A DNA stretch of 64,000 nucleotides from Pomphorhynchus laevis (lineage: Eukaryota > Acanthocephala > Palaeacanthocephala > Echinorhynchida > Pomphorhynchidae). Location of the stretch: the NCBI GenBank assembly GCA_012934845.2, contig WNNJ02003009.1, forward strand, positions 108,510 to 172,509. Direction: 5' to 3'. Made by a program: the position numbers and the translations under genes. Shown piece after piece: positions 32,761 to 45,115 of the stretch. The notes beneath the pieces were generated by a model. It was given only the letters and a program-made list of their open reading frames with translations, searched no databases and had not been told where the DNA came from. Each line of letters opens with the position of its first letter. The stretch's first letter is position 1.

Positions 32761-34109
32761 TTAGAGTACGGCTCGCACCTAAAAAAGACAAACTGATGAT
32801 AAAAGACTGACATCGCGCGTAAGGATTTTATTGCAAAGCACAACCGATCACTAAACTAATCATAAATAAAAAACAAGGAACAACAACATTTAATATATGC
32901 CGAAACCATACTTAATCTTCAAGTTTTACGCCAAACTTCACGGCCTCAGGTTCAGTGGGATCTGATCCCTCCAACCAATCCAACACGCCGCCCTCCGACT
33001 GAACCACCCGGGGTCTTTCACCCCCGAATAATCCAATCGAGGAGAACTATGCTGGTTAAACGAGATACGAGGAGCTTAAGAAATATTAGCATCTGCTCCA
33101 GGGGACGTCCTCTAGAAAATAAGACTAATCTCGAGATAGCCCAAGTACCCTAAATGCGCACTTGGGTTTTCCCTTTCAACGACATATGCTGGGCTCGTTT
33201 CAGGGGCAAACTAGCTATTTTACGGATACGTTTAAGTCTATCCAGGTCAACTTTCGCCGACTAGTTCACCGTAACGGTGAACCCCAGATATTTTACTCGA
33301 CTCGTGAAGGTAGGGAGTGGTTGATTTATCAACATGGAGGAGAGTGCTAATCTCTTAAGTTTTAGCTGTATTGCAGGGGCGCCATGGAAGACTACCACCT
33401 CCGATTTGGCAGAGTTTGAAATAAGATTGGACCGGGTTAAGTGATCTTTTAATTTTAAAAAGAATCGGATGATGTCCGAGAATACGTCTTTGCACCTGCG
33501 TCCAGAGAACAGGGTTGTGGTGTCATCAGCGTATAGCACTAGACGTTGTCGCGTTTAAATATTTTAAAGAGTTCAATGGAAGCAGCAAGAAACAAGATAG
33601 GAGAAAGAGGTAACCTTGCGGCACACCCGTAATAAGGTAGAACTTACGCCCATCAGGGTCGTCTTCATAAAATAATCGCTTGGTTACAGCAGTATCTCCA
33701 CCTTGTTAACAATTCTCGCAGGCAACCCAAGGGACCTGAGATAAGAGATAACAAAGGGAATGGAGATGCGATCAAATGCAGCAGAAAAGTCAAGGAAAAA
33801 ACCATAACAAGTTAATGACTATTCTCCTGACAGAACTGATGCACTTCACCTACAGCTGAATGGACCGTGCGAACTTTGACGAACCCATGGTAACCTGGTG
33901 GGATTAAATTTCGCCTACTTAAATGATCGCGGATTTTACGCGCAAGCGCTTTCTCGTAAATCGGCACGAGGGAATTTTGAATCGAAATGGGTCGCAGGTC
34001 TTTAGGACAAGATACCGGATTTTTCTTATGAATAAACACACGTTTACTAATGTTGATGACATTCACATCGGAAGAGGTGGCTAGAAGCATTGTGACGGCC
34101 ACTTCTCTT

Positions 34110-34500
34110 ATTTGTTTGGCTGTATAATCGAGAAACTACTTGTCCGCCGTAACTGCTGCAAGTATAATCGAGAAAAAAAGCACGAGTAGAAAGCAGTCGA
34201 TTTTGGCTATTTATAGTCAGAAATCTCGTCCCGTGATTTAGGCGGGGAATTGGTTGTTGCTTTCGCTTTTTTTCTTAAAGCAGGCGGTGACAAGATAATA
34301 AATTGTTGTAATCTATGTATCTAGTAGAGAAGATATATATTGTTGATATAGTACCTTCAAAAAACAGGATTTTGAATCATTATTCAAGAGTCTGTATTCT
34401 CATGACGTTGTGTCAATGTGAGAGCTTATTGAAGAATAAGGCAGATGCAGCATATAAATCATTTGTATTTTGACCTAATAGCCGATTTATAGACATATAA
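34110..34500. other. Possible insertion inside LINE family E
   Basis: About 390 bp of A+T-rich, non-coding sequence interrupts the LINE reading frames. The word TATAATCGAGAAA occurs twice near its left edge (about 34121 and 34164), so a short target duplication or local duplication is possible. Its identity is unknown. Confidence 0.3.
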
Positions 34501-35224
34501 TAATACTAATGTCTAAATAAACATGTAGTATGTAATCTGTATGATGTGCTCACAGCAGATTCTTGAAGTATAGTGTATCTTATGTAAATATAGTACTTGC
34601 GAATATAGATATATATTGCACAAGACCAAGAGTACACCACTTCAGTATTTATATCATTCTCTATTGGCAAGTATGGAGGTGCTCGGAAGAGGCCCCAGGA
34701 GTCAAGAATATCTGTGACAGATAGATCTCTACTTCTATAATCTCCACAAGACAGGATTGGGTGAGGTGATTGAGTGGCTCCATAATTATGTAGGAATAGT
34801 GACTCCTTTAAAACATTATCAAGACCTATTTTACTAATCCAACCCAAAACTCTATCCTTCCAACAGACAAACTTCTTGAATATCTTCCATAAGGAGGACT
34901 GGGCTGGATTAAGGGATGCAATGCTTGCCCTATCTTTACCCATTTGGAACCTATATCTAGAGCTCCAATATTCTTTCGAGAGAACTTGTCTGTCAGAAGC
35001 AGAGAGGTTGGGAAAACTGACCATGTATGATAGGCCTTGAGTTTTGTCGGAGTGGTACTGTAAATACGATCTTTGTATCTAGTCGAAAGCATCGCTTTAG
35101 CTTGCAAAGAGAGGTAGGAATTAAATCCGGTTAGACTCTCAATACCAATTCGGGGGTAGCGTTGGATAGCTGCCTGAAAGAAAGCCACTCTTATAGGATC
35201 AAAGTGGAATCTCCTTCGAAACAT

Positions 35225-35325
35225 CGTCATGAGAGGTGGTCATGAGAGGCCACCAAGTCATGAGAGGTGGACAGATGTTGTCGCGACTGCTCCGTACAGT
35301 GAGGTTTCAACAACCACCTCTCATG
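35225..35325. repeat. Short GTCATGAGAGGTGG repeat cluster
   Basis: GTCATGAGAGG occurs three times within about 40 bp (35227-35268) and again inverted as CCACCTCTCATGGAG near 35313. It lies between the endonuclease and linker parts of the LINE, where the frame is disturbed. Confidence 0.6.
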
Positions 35326-37084
35326 GAGCAGTAATAAGTCGAGGAGTGAATTTGTTGATGTGCAATGAAAGTTGGGGGATGGTGGTTTATGAATAAGATA
35401 ACCGTTCCTGCTCTGCGGAGTGCTGCATTAATCCAACGACCAGTCCTGTCGTTGAAGTCACCAAGTACCATGTCATAAACGCTATCTATAATCCTATCCA
35501 GGAGGTCACGGTTCGTGTGAATCTGCCCTGGACGGATGTAGACATTGGCTGGACTGAGGCGTTTACCGTTTTTACAGAGTGAAACTACTAAACGAGAAAG
35601 GGCTGGACAAGAAAAGTTGAGTAGAAGGGTCGATCTTAAGGAGCATTTAACTAGGGTTACAAGACCTTGAGATGAAGAAGAGTGAGGTGGGGTTATATAC
35701 GGAATATAGTAGGAACATATGTGCTTTGGGGTGAATCGAGTAATGTCCCGGTAGAGACGAATAAACCGCATCTCCTGAATGACTATAAAATCTGCATCTC
35801 TACCGGATAGAAGTCTAAGGGCAGAAGCACCTCCCGAATTTCACTGAAGAATATTCAGTGAAAAAGGCTTACGAGTACTCTGCATTGTGTTAGGTTAGCT
35901 GGGCGGGATTACCCCATCCCTAGACATAGGCATGGGCGGAAAGGTCGCACTTCTCGCCACAAGTCCCCACTAGGAAATAAACTTGCCCACGGGCATTATC
36001 TTCATTTCCCTTGGGTGCCTCAGCTCTTTTAGATTTGATTAATTAATCAATCTTTACTAAGGGCACAGCGTGAGCTAAGCCCCCTTCTTAGATTCTGGAA
36101 GAACTGGACCGGAAGCCGATGGACGATGGTCCCGCGAAAGAGGGACAGGTTTACGTGACGAGATATGTCTAGCAATATAGGCTTTAAACGAAGAGCATTT
36201 TCGTGCCCAAGCCGGGTGTGCTCCCCCACAATTAGAGCATTTGGAGGTGGTTGTACACTTTCCCCGGCCAGGTTGCAATCTGCAAAACCACAGAGCATGT
36301 TCTAGAAGACACGCACCCCGACTCCCAATGCCCCATTGGTTGCACTTATTGCACTGGGGATAAGTTTGGTCATCAGAACTGACGTGCTTGAAGAGAATAT
36401 TGAAGCCTAAAAAAGGGTTAGAGGACGACTGTGCAAGAACTTCAGCATTATCCAGAGAGGAAGTAACAAATCCAATACGGAGGGGAAATCCACTCCTCCC
36501 CATTACTGAACGAAAATTATAGTCGTTGAATTTTTTCTCTAAGGTCTTAATGTCTTCCTCGTCCATGAGAAGTGGAACATTCGTTTACTCTAATAAAGCC
36601 AGCACAGGCATAGACTTGATTGAGCCCAGGTGAGTCAAATTAGAAACAAAGAAAGCCTCGTAATCCTTCGTCAAACCAGGAGATGCGAAGGATATATTGA
36701 TTTCACAATCGTAATATTTAATGAAGTTGAACAGCACTCTGTTTTTGTAGTTGATTGTGAAAGCACGGAAAAATAAATTAAATAATTTGTCTTTATAAAG
36801 GCTCATTAAACTTGATTTGAATAAGGTTCTTAGCTTTTAGGATAGGGGGAAGCTCCCCTGAACCCCCTTCATTAGTAGATGCAAAAACATTACTAACCCG
36901 GAAGGAATCCGTAGAACAAACCTGCTTCACGTCTGAATCTAGAGGAATTTTAATTGAATTGTAAGCATTTTTATTGAATTTTCTCGAATCTTTTGATGGC
37001 TCCGTATGTTTTGCACACTCACTATTTTTTTTCGACTTTTATCGTGCTCTTTTCTGCGCGATATATAAAATAGAGAAATGTGTT

Positions 37085-39679
37085 TCAAATGGCAAATGAT
37101 ACCAACGGCGCGCTTACAAGCCAACTAAAAATGTCAAAAAATGATCAAACTGATAATAAAATAACCCCGCAGACAAATTTTGAATAGTATGAACAAGGAA
37201 ATCGAGCGAATGTACGAAGGGAGCGAATTCCAAGCGAGAGGAGCAGTAACGTGAAAGGAACGAAGGCAGTAATTTGTCGAATAATTTGAAGTTTAGAGAA
37301 AGGAATTAGATAATCTTAGGAATAAAGAAACAGGATGATATTCATTGAGTTATGAAATATGTAAGTATGAAGGAAAATTGCGATTCAGTACATGATGGGG
37401 CTGGAGAATCAAACGAAACTGAACTCGATGGTTAATTGTGGAAATCCAGGAAAGCTTGAAAATATGTGGAGATATGTGGTCAAAACGGCGGAGACGTAGG
37501 AGAAGGCGAGTTGCTCAGCTTACAATACGTTGGAGGTTAGAGTAGTTTCGGGTGAGTTCGAGAACAGGCTAAGACAATAATAGATTCGGGAAAATAAAAG
37601 TTCTGATAAAAGGGAGATACAGGAGCGAAAATCGATCAACCCTACGAATATGATGATATTACGTAGTAACAGGAACGAGGAGAGATCTTATGAGTATAGG
37701 ATAATGTCATCAGCATATTGCATAACATGAAAATTGAGTGCTTTGGTTGTTGTAGATAGATCACCGAGAAGAATGGAGAAAATAACGGAAACTAGTACAG
37801 AATCTTGAGGAACACCGTGTGCGATAAAATACGATTAAGAGATAGATGAAGCTGAATGAATACTAAAAGAATGGTCAGATAGGTAATAGGAAAACCAGTC
37901 TACAGCGGAGTTAGAGAATCAATAGTCATGACGGAGCTGATAGAAAATAATATAATTATTGACGATGTCGAATGAGGATGAGAGGTCAAGAGAGATTATG
38001 ACGCTTCAACGTTTTTCCTCTCGTAATTTTAGAAGATTACCAAAGACTTCGAATGTGTGATCGGTATGGCAATATTTAATCGAGAATTGTTGTAAGCTCA
38101 AAGTAAAATAGAGAAGAAATAAAATCGACGAAAATGAAATCGAATTAGGCAACACAAGAGTAAAGTCAAGAATATTAGATTGAAATAAAGTAGGATTGAG
38201 AAATTTCAACGGTCGATTTAAGGTAGGCGAGACTCGAGAGGGATGACGCTGGTTAGTAAGATTTAGGGTAAGTAGAAAGTGGTCAGAGAGACCAAGATCT
38301 GAGATATTAAATGAAACATGTGTAGAGAAACTGCACGGAGTTACAATGATATAAAGGGTACCGCCAAGTAAATGAGTGGAAGTGGTGCGAAGTAAATGAA
38401 GATTAAGTCAGAACGAATGTTTACAAGTTTGATGGAATCTTAATTGGAAGGGCGGTTTAAGTGAATATCGAAATCATTTAGAACAAACAGTTGGACTGAT
38501 GAAAATAAACAATGATAAAGATGATCAGCTAGTTGATCAAATAACTTAAAGGAAGGATGGGAAGATCCAGGACGATATACTATAGCAAGGTAATCTGGAA
38601 AAGGATGAGACGATCTACTGATAAGAAATTTGAAAGGTTAGCTGCTAGAGAACAATTAATTTTTATAAAGGACGAAGGAGCGCTGGCAAATGCGACAATC
38701 CCACCTTAATTCGACGTGGTTGTTGATAACGCATTATCAAAAGAGCGGACAGAATCAGCGAGAGAAAGACACTTGTTGAACTTAGACGACGGATAACGAG
38801 ATCATTATAACTGGTATACCAAGATTCAGTTATACAACAAATGTAAAATTAAATAGAACAAATTTTGATTAGACCAATGCGATACGAGCGGAATCGAAAT
38901 TGTCTAGAAAAGGAGGTAGCGAAGAGAAACTAGTCCTTAATTTTATGACGATCGTGAACAACATGAAAATTTCTATATTAATTTTTTATTGCAAGGGAAT
39001 ATTCTCCTTTAATTTCACGTAGACGTTGTTCTTCACGAGCATAGGCGAGCTGAGTGATTTTAGACGGGGACCAATCAGGAAAGATGCGACAAGTAGATGA
39101 TGATAAGATGAGCTAAAAACGCCGGGAGAAGATCGACGTTGCTTGAGTATGATCACTGATAACCATCTTTAAGAGTGGAGGACGAGCTGAGTAGGAAGCA
39201 AAAACGCTTGATGTAAGGCAATGCATAGAAATTTAAGAAATGTCATTGAAGAGAGATGGATTGTCAGCATGTAAAATTTACGAAAGGAGAGATTGAAACG
39301 CAGATACATCAACATCAAGACGGCTTTTATCGTAAGAGGAGTTGGAGACCTCGACATTTAAAATAATAATGCACCTATCACGTGAGTGGAGTCGTTTTCG
39401 TTGATATTGGGAATCTATAGGATTGATCGAAGTGTGCTTAAATGTTCTGTTTGCATACGAAGGGAGAGTACGAGTTGGATAAGAATAATTAGACAAGTGC
39501 ATTGGGGAAATAATACCGATTATTTCTGATGAAGTTTAGAAAATACAGTTAGATGAATGGACATTATAGGTAAATGATTTGTGAGGATTATGGCACACAA
39601 AAGAGCTGGTATCTGAAACCGAAGACGAACATGCATGATTTGATGTTTGGCAATCTGATTTATCACTGTTAAAAGATTA
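37085..39679 (-). mobile_element. LINE family C copy, main part
   Basis: Minus-strand LINE reading from about 40870 down to its tail at 37088-37120 (CAAATGGCAAATGATACC, GCGCGCTTACAAGC). The reverse-transcriptase core is visible as HVMQYADDIILY-like coding at about 37690-37730. Endonuclease and ORF1 regions follow at 38200-39500, with ORF1 fragments in 39278-39502. The copy is strongly decayed. A younger LINE (39694-40716) is inserted in its ORF1; the 5' piece continues at 40731-40870. Confidence 0.65.
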
Positions 39680-39693
39680 TGTAAAAGATTACA

Positions 39694-40716
39694 TTGTAAA
39701 AAAAGGATTTATTTTAACGTGGCAAATGCGTGCCAGCGCACGCTTACATGACCACAACAAAACAAGACTGTGAATCAGGTGTCGAGAAGGTGTGAACGGA
39801 GGAGGTGTTTGAATGTGATAAAGGAGGGGGCGCGGCGGACGTCGAGAGGGAGTTGATTCCAGGCGAGTGAGGCGGCGACGAGGAAGGATCGGAGACCGTA
39901 GTTGTTGGAGTAATTAGGAACGTGGAGTAAGAGGGTATGACAGGAACGAAGCGATAGCGAGGTGTGGCGAGTATCGTCTAAGAAAGGAAGGTTGATGAAC
40001 GATGGGGAGCCGACAGCGATGAGACGAAAAGTAACTAGAAGAAGGCGAAGTTTGAAGTGGATGTGGATGGTGGACCAGGAGAGTTGGGCAAAATATGTGG
40101 ATGTGTAGTCGAAGCGACGGAGACGAAAGAGCACTCGAACAGCGGTGTTGATTATTCGTTGTAGGGGTAGGATGATGGATTTTGGAGAATTGGCGAAAAG
40201 GCTAAGGCGGTAATCTATTTTAGGGAAAAGAAGCGATGAAAGAAGAGACATACAAGAACGGAAGTCGATAAGGGGGCGGATACGGCGGATGTCACGGAGA
40301 ATTAAGTTAGATGAGCGGACCTTGTCACGGACGAAGGGTTTAAGGGAAAGGTGATCATCGAAATGGAAGCCTAAGAAAGTGAGATTGTGGACTATGGGGA
40401 TAATCGATGAGGCAAAATATACAGTGGGAGGAGATATGTTTGGTTTAATGGGGAGGATCCACATTATTTTGGACTTTTCGGGGTTTAGAACGAGATGGAG
40501 ATTGGAGAGACGTTTGTAGATAGAAGAAATACAGTTGGAGGCAGAAATGCCGATATCGTGTATGCGATGTGCGGGTGCATGAGTATAGATTAGAATGTCA
40601 TCGGCGTATTGTATGACGTTAAAGGAGTAAGGTTTGATAAATGGAGAGAGATCGCCAAGCAGAAGAGATAAAAGCAGGGGACCTAGTACTGAACCTTGTG
40701 GGACCCCGCAAATTTT
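39694..40716 (-). mobile_element. Younger 5'-truncated LINE family B copy with target-site duplication
   Basis: About 1.0 kb: the 3' half of a family B element. One open frame of 229 codons (39775-40464) has GFHFDDHLSLKPFVRDKVRS, FPKIDYRLSLFANSPKS and the C-terminal WNQLPLDVRRAPSF. Upstream the frame still reads YADD and CGVPQGSVLGPLL up to the truncation at about 40716. The tail GTGGCAAATGCGTGCCAGCG lies at 39720. The flanks carry TGTAAAAGATTACA on both sides (39680-39693 and 40717-40730), a clear 14-bp target-site duplication. The host sequence is an older family C LINE. The clean duplication and long open frame indicate a recent insertion. Confidence 0.85.
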
Positions 40717-40730
40717 TGTAAAAGATTACA

Positions 40731-40870
40731 AAAATCGCATCATTATCAGATCGGGATAATGTGTTTTCTAAGCAAGCCGGATCTTTCGAATAAATATGAT
40801 CGGCACCAGGAATGATATCGCGGAACAAGCTACTGCTGATATCTTGACAATATTTAGTGATATGATCACT
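40731..40870 (-). mobile_element. 5' ORF1 piece of the interrupted family C LINE
   Basis: Minus-strand coding remnant with FRDIIPGADHIYSKDPACLE, continuing the ORF1 that is interrupted by the nested LINE at 39694-40716. A similar ORF1 start, with NHIYS, occurs at about 44830-44880. Confidence 0.5.
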
Positions 40871-40879
40871 GATATGAAT

Positions 40880-40973
40880 AACAATTTAGCTCTAGACAAT
40901 TTAACTCCAGAAGAGAGTTAAATCCTAAACAATTTAGCTCTAGACAATTTAACTCCAGAAGAGAGTTAAACGT
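40880..40973. repeat. Tandem duplication of a 46-bp unit
   Basis: AATTTAGCTCTAGACAATTT followed by AACTCCAGAAGAGAGTTAAA occurs twice in a row (about 40882 and 40928), directly upstream of the ORF1 of the + strand LINE. It is either 5' sequence of that element or a local duplication at its insertion point. Confidence 0.75.
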
Positions 40974-43900
40974 TATCGTGAGCGGTGTTGAAGAATCTCT
41001 CAGTAACAATCCCCAAAGTAGACTGGATGACGATATTATGCATCTTCGCGCAGTGTTTTCTAAGATTTTTCTCCAGTGCGATGTGGATGTTGCGAAGTGT
41101 CTTAAAGTTCGAAGAGTTTTTCGTCTAGGCAAGAAACTTTCAGATAGACCTAGACTTCTAAAAGTTGTTCTAGACTCAAAAGATCATGTTGACTTCCTAC
41201 TCAAGCATGCATTTAGATTATCGCGCTCTGATTTTCATATACTCCGTGATTTATCTCCTGCAGATCGTTTGAGAAGACACGAGGCTTTCAACGAGCTGCA
41301 TCGACGGCTGGAAAGTGGTGAGGGTAACTTATGTGTACGGAATTTTCGGGTAGTCAAGTGGCGTCCGACTGTCCGGTGGCATCCCTTACTCCTGTAGAGT
41401 CAGACCTCTTTAGTAGTGATGGTTCGTGTGTAGGAAAACTAGTAGACTTCGATAGTGTCACCGAGCGTGTCAAATTTTCCCATTATACGAACATTTTTGT
41501 CGGTTATTCAAATGTTCGTAGTCTCCTGGCTCAGTTCTCGGAAATTAAATTCATAGTTGCTTCGAAACGTTTTGATGTATTTTGTATAACCGAAACATGG
41601 CTACATTCTGACATTTCGGATGACTGTGTTGCCATCCCTAACTATTTTGTAATACGTTCGGATCGCTCATGTGGTAAACGTGGAGGTGGGGTAGCCGCCT
41701 ATGTGCGAAATAGTCTCCTGGTATCGAATATCTCGGCTTTTCGCGACGATATTGGTTATTCCTTTGAAGGTCTTGCTTTTACACTGGGAAATGGTCAACG
41801 ATCCCAATTCTGCGTCCTTTACCGTTCTCCGTCCTATGAATTAAGATTTGACTCTCTTAAATCACATTTGCTGAGTTTATCTTCGTATCCTCTGATTTTG
41901 CTCCTGGGAGACTTCAATATCCCCCAAATAGACTGGAAAAATAGTCATTCACGACCAATTCACGGAATTGGGAAAGTACTGAGTGACTTTCTGTTACTCG
42001 AGATGCTACTAGTTCAACATATTAAAGAACCTACTTGTGTGACAGGGACGCCTTCTATACTCGATTTGGTCTTTACTAAGTGTTTGGGTGACGTTTCAGG
42101 TGTTCGTTATGACGCACCAATTGGCAATAGCGATCACTGTGTACTCTCTATGCGGCTGTCGCTGTTCAACAGAGCCTCACAAAACTCTAATTTTAAAAAA
42201 CGTTGTTGGGTAGGTGTTGATGCTAATCAACTAGCTGCAAGCTTCCCAAAAAATATCTGTGATAGTCTTCGTATCCACTTCGGTTTGGAGGTTCCTGTAG
42301 TCTTTGATCTGCTCCATGATGAATTGATGCGAATTTCTGATATCTTTGCTCCGCTACGTGCCTGCAAGTTCAAGCATGGACATCCTCCTTGGTTCGACAG
42401 AGAGCTTCTTGATGCTATAAGATCCCGCAACAAATTGTGGCGCGAATTTAGGCGTTCTTCTGCTTCAAAACGTGCCTACATCGACTCTCGGAACTTATGC
42501 AATCGGCTAAAATTTCAGAAACGCTATTCGTACGAAGATAGTATCGCCAGGGATGCATCTTTGAATCCTAGGAGGTTTTGGTCTTATGTAAGAAACAACA
42601 GAACACTTGTCGCCACAATTAGCTCAATCCAAACGCCAACTGAAACTTTGACCGATCCGTCTCTAATCGCCCAACATTTAGTTGGAAGTATGTTCCGGTT
42701 GCTCATCGGTGTTGTGTTCGTCCACTCAGAGTGGATGAGGTGTTGAACGAGGTTATGAAGCTCGATTCGTTTACATCTCCGGGACCAGACAATATCGCCC
42801 CCTTCCTCGTCAAATCCCTAGCGAACGAACTGAGCAATGATTTAACTATGTTTTTCAGATACAGCTTAGACACATCTTGGATTCCTGACAGTTGGAAGTG
42901 TGCAATTGTGGTGCCTATTCCCAAAAAGCATCCTGCTAGCTTTTGCGCGGACTTTCGGCCCATTAGCTTAACTAGCGTATTCTGCAAACTTTTAGAAAGA
43001 ATCATTGCTAGTAGAATCAGGGATCATTTGGATCGTAATCACATATTGGTTGAATCTCAACATGGTTTCAGGATCGGACGTTCATGCCTTACTAACCTAC
43101 TAACTGCGCGTGAAAAATGGCTGATGCTCTGGGGGCTGGGTTTCAGGTTCATACAGTATTCCTTGATTTTTCGAAAGCTTTTGATAGGGTACCACACGAC
43201 GGCATAGTGTCTTTACTGTATCACTATGGACTTCATTCATATATTTGTGAGTGGGTCAGGGAATTTCTATCGAATAGGTCTTTCCGAGTTTGTGTGGGGG
43301 GGCGTGTTTTCTTATTCGGTAAATATTAATTCTGGCGTACCGCAGGGATCAGTCCTTGGCCCACTGCTCTTTATAATCTTCATTAATGATCTGCTACTCC
43401 GCTTATCATGCTCTCATCTAGCGTTTGCAGACGATCTAAAGATTTGGTCGATCATTAGAAGTCCTGCTGATCGAGTATCGTTACAAAATGATCTAAACTC
43501 CCTGATCAAGTGGTGCGATTCTACCGGACTACGGTTGAATGTTGATAAATGTGTCCTCATGCAACTAGGTCGCCCTATTGAAACTCTAAGGTACTTTATT
43601 GGAGATATGGTCTTAAAGGAAGTGTCTCATCATAAGGATTTAGGGATTATTGTTCATAGATCCTTGAAAACAAAGTTGAACACCGACTTCTTTCTAGGTA
43701 AAGCTACTAGGGCGTTATATTGTATTAAAAATGCATTCCTCAGGTTAAGCTGTCACATGTTCAAGAGGTTATTCATCTCCATCGTCAGGCCACACTTGGA
43801 GTACTGCATTCAGGCTTGTTTCCCTGTCACTAAGCAAGAACTATTAGACCTGGAGTCTATTCTTAGGCGCGGATCGAGGCTCTGTATTGGCTTAAGTGGT

Positions 43901-44290
43901 ATTGACTATTATGTACGTCTAAGTCGTATTGGGATGCTGTCGGTACGTGAGAGGTTCATATCCTTGGAAATGCTATGTATATGGCATATGTCGAATGATG
44001 TGGTAGGTTATCCCACCGATGTAATCACTAGGCGGGTAGATCAGTTGCGGGGACATAGCAGAGTCTTGTATAAATTTAGATTTGGCAGATTACCAAAAGT
44101 GTATAGACTCTCAAGAAGAGGAATTAACATGTGGAATTCGTTGCCTGAGGAAGTCGTTGCAGCCCCCAGTTTGAGAACGTTTAAATCACGATGCTACAAA
44201 TGGATACATGAGCTTTTGTTTTAACTCTGCCTGAAAGCCTTTTGCTTTGGTATGTATTGGAATAAAATAATAATAATATGCGCTGTATTG
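40930..44290 (+). mobile_element. Long LINE family A copy (CR1-like), best preserved in the window
   Basis: The C-terminal part of ORF1 (40978-41397) reads NVIVSGVEESLS, CLKVRRVFRLGKK and FHILRDLSPADRLRRHEAFN, as in RRM-type ORF1 proteins. The ORF2 endonuclease (41331-42746) has VGYSNVRSLLAQF, FCITETWLHSD, LLLGDFNIPQIDW and IGNSDHCVLS. The reverse transcriptase (42731-44224) has GPDNIAPFLVKSLANEL, FRPISLTSVFCKLLERI, FLDFSKAFDRVPHD, SGVPQGSVLGPLLFIIFIND and FADDLKIW (FADD in place of YADD), and ends with MWNSLPEEVVAAPSLRTFKS. Only about three frame changes split ORF2 (near 42740, 43120 and 43250-43310). The 3' UTR ends in AAATAATAATAAT. ORF1 is 5'-truncated. CR1-group affinity is from motif style. 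Confidence 0.85.
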
Positions 44291-44339
44291 AGTATTAGAG
44301 ACATTCAACACTACCACTGGAATACCCTAATTAGCTACG

Positions 44340-44460
44340 TTGACTGACCATTTGCTTTTGTTTTATTTTTTTTGGACTCTGCCTGAATAGCCTTTTGGCT
44401 TTGGTATGTATTGGAATAAAATAATAATAATATGCTTGTCTGTATTGAGTATTAGAGACT
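44340..44460 (+). mobile_element. Second copy of the family A LINE 3' tail
   Basis: About 80 bp repeat the end of the preceding LINE (ACTCTGCCTGAATAGCCTTT, GGTATGTATTGGAATAAAAT, AATAATAAT), and GTATTGAGTATTAGAGAC follows both copies (about 44285 and 44442). The spacing of about 156 bp suggests a tandem duplication of the element's end with its flank, or a second insertion at the same site. Confidence 0.65.
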
Positions 44461-44890
44461 GATAGCTGGTCAGACGGATAGTTTTGCATATTCTTAATAT
44501 TACCACATTTATTGTAGGAGAAAGTGTTGACAGAAGTAAATAGACCCAAGAGGTTATTTTCACGAATCATTATTGGTGATTCACTTGTCATAAGGCAGTC
44601 AGAATTGTTGCAATAAATAATGTCTTTAGTTTGAGTGGACTTGGCAGTAACAGATGATCGCGTACTACATAGTTGTTAGAGTAGTTTAGAAGCGCAAAAA
44701 CCACAGATGTAATTGTTCATAGTAAGCGATTTATCGCATACTATAGTTGACCAAACGTTGCAATCAATAATCGAGCACCGGACTAGAAATGATTTTGATG
44801 TGTCGTCCGATTTAATGTTCTTCCTTCAACCACCCATCGAATAAATATGGTTCAGCGCAGGTCAAATATATTTATATAATCGGCGCGCAG
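44460..44890 (-). mobile_element. ORF1 remnant of a family C/B-type LINE
   Basis: Minus-strand open stretch (44331-44591) with LLGLFTSVNTFSYNKCGNIK and further decayed sequence to an NHIYS-containing start near 44840-44880. It aligns in style with the ORF1 5' piece at 40731-40870, so it is the 5' end of another LINE copy. Confidence 0.4.
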
Positions 44891-44914
44891 CGAGTCGAAA
44901 TTGTAATAATAATT

Positions 44915-45115
44915 TATTTAATGTGGCAAATGCGTGCCAGCTGCACGCTTACTAGTACACTAACTAACAAAATACAGCAAAAATCCAGTTCAAATTGTTT
45001 AAATGGGATCGGATTTAGAGTTTGAAGCACTGCATGGAGGTTGATTGGCGTATATGAATTGGCTAATGATTCCACAAGAGAGGAGCAGTCACACGGAAGC
45101 ATTCCACAAGAATGG
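44915..45115 (-). mobile_element. Short 5'-truncated LINE insertion
   Basis: About 200 bp: the tail GTGGCAAATGCGTGCCAGCT with GCACGCTTACTAG at 44921-44955. It is preceded, on the minus strand, by the last RT residues (WNH-PIHIRQSTSM and IRSHLNNLNW, equivalent to WNQLPLDVRR in other copies). It lies just upstream of the first visible RPIA exon. Confidence 0.6.

Larger units (their letters stand above)
32790..36900 (-). mobile_element. LINE with zinc-knuckle ORF1 (Jockey/I-like family E)
   Basis: A near full-length minus-strand LINE of a different family from its neighbours. ORF1 (36075-36806, in two frames) has gag-like zinc knuckles: CNKCNQWG..., then CSNCGGAHPAWARKC. The endonuclease follows (35307-35771; contains VLGDFNDRTGRW), then a linker (34506-35230). 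The reverse transcriptase has CPKDLRPISIQNSLVPIYEK (33812-34102), GVPQG (about 33615) and LYADDTTTLFSG (33261-33539), and a C-terminal region runs to about 32940. A stretch at 34110-34500 is A+T-rich and foreign-looking, probably a later insertion. Multiple frame breaks show that it is inactive. The ORF1 knuckle pattern suggests the Jockey/I superfamily; the clade needs a tree. Confidence 0.75.
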
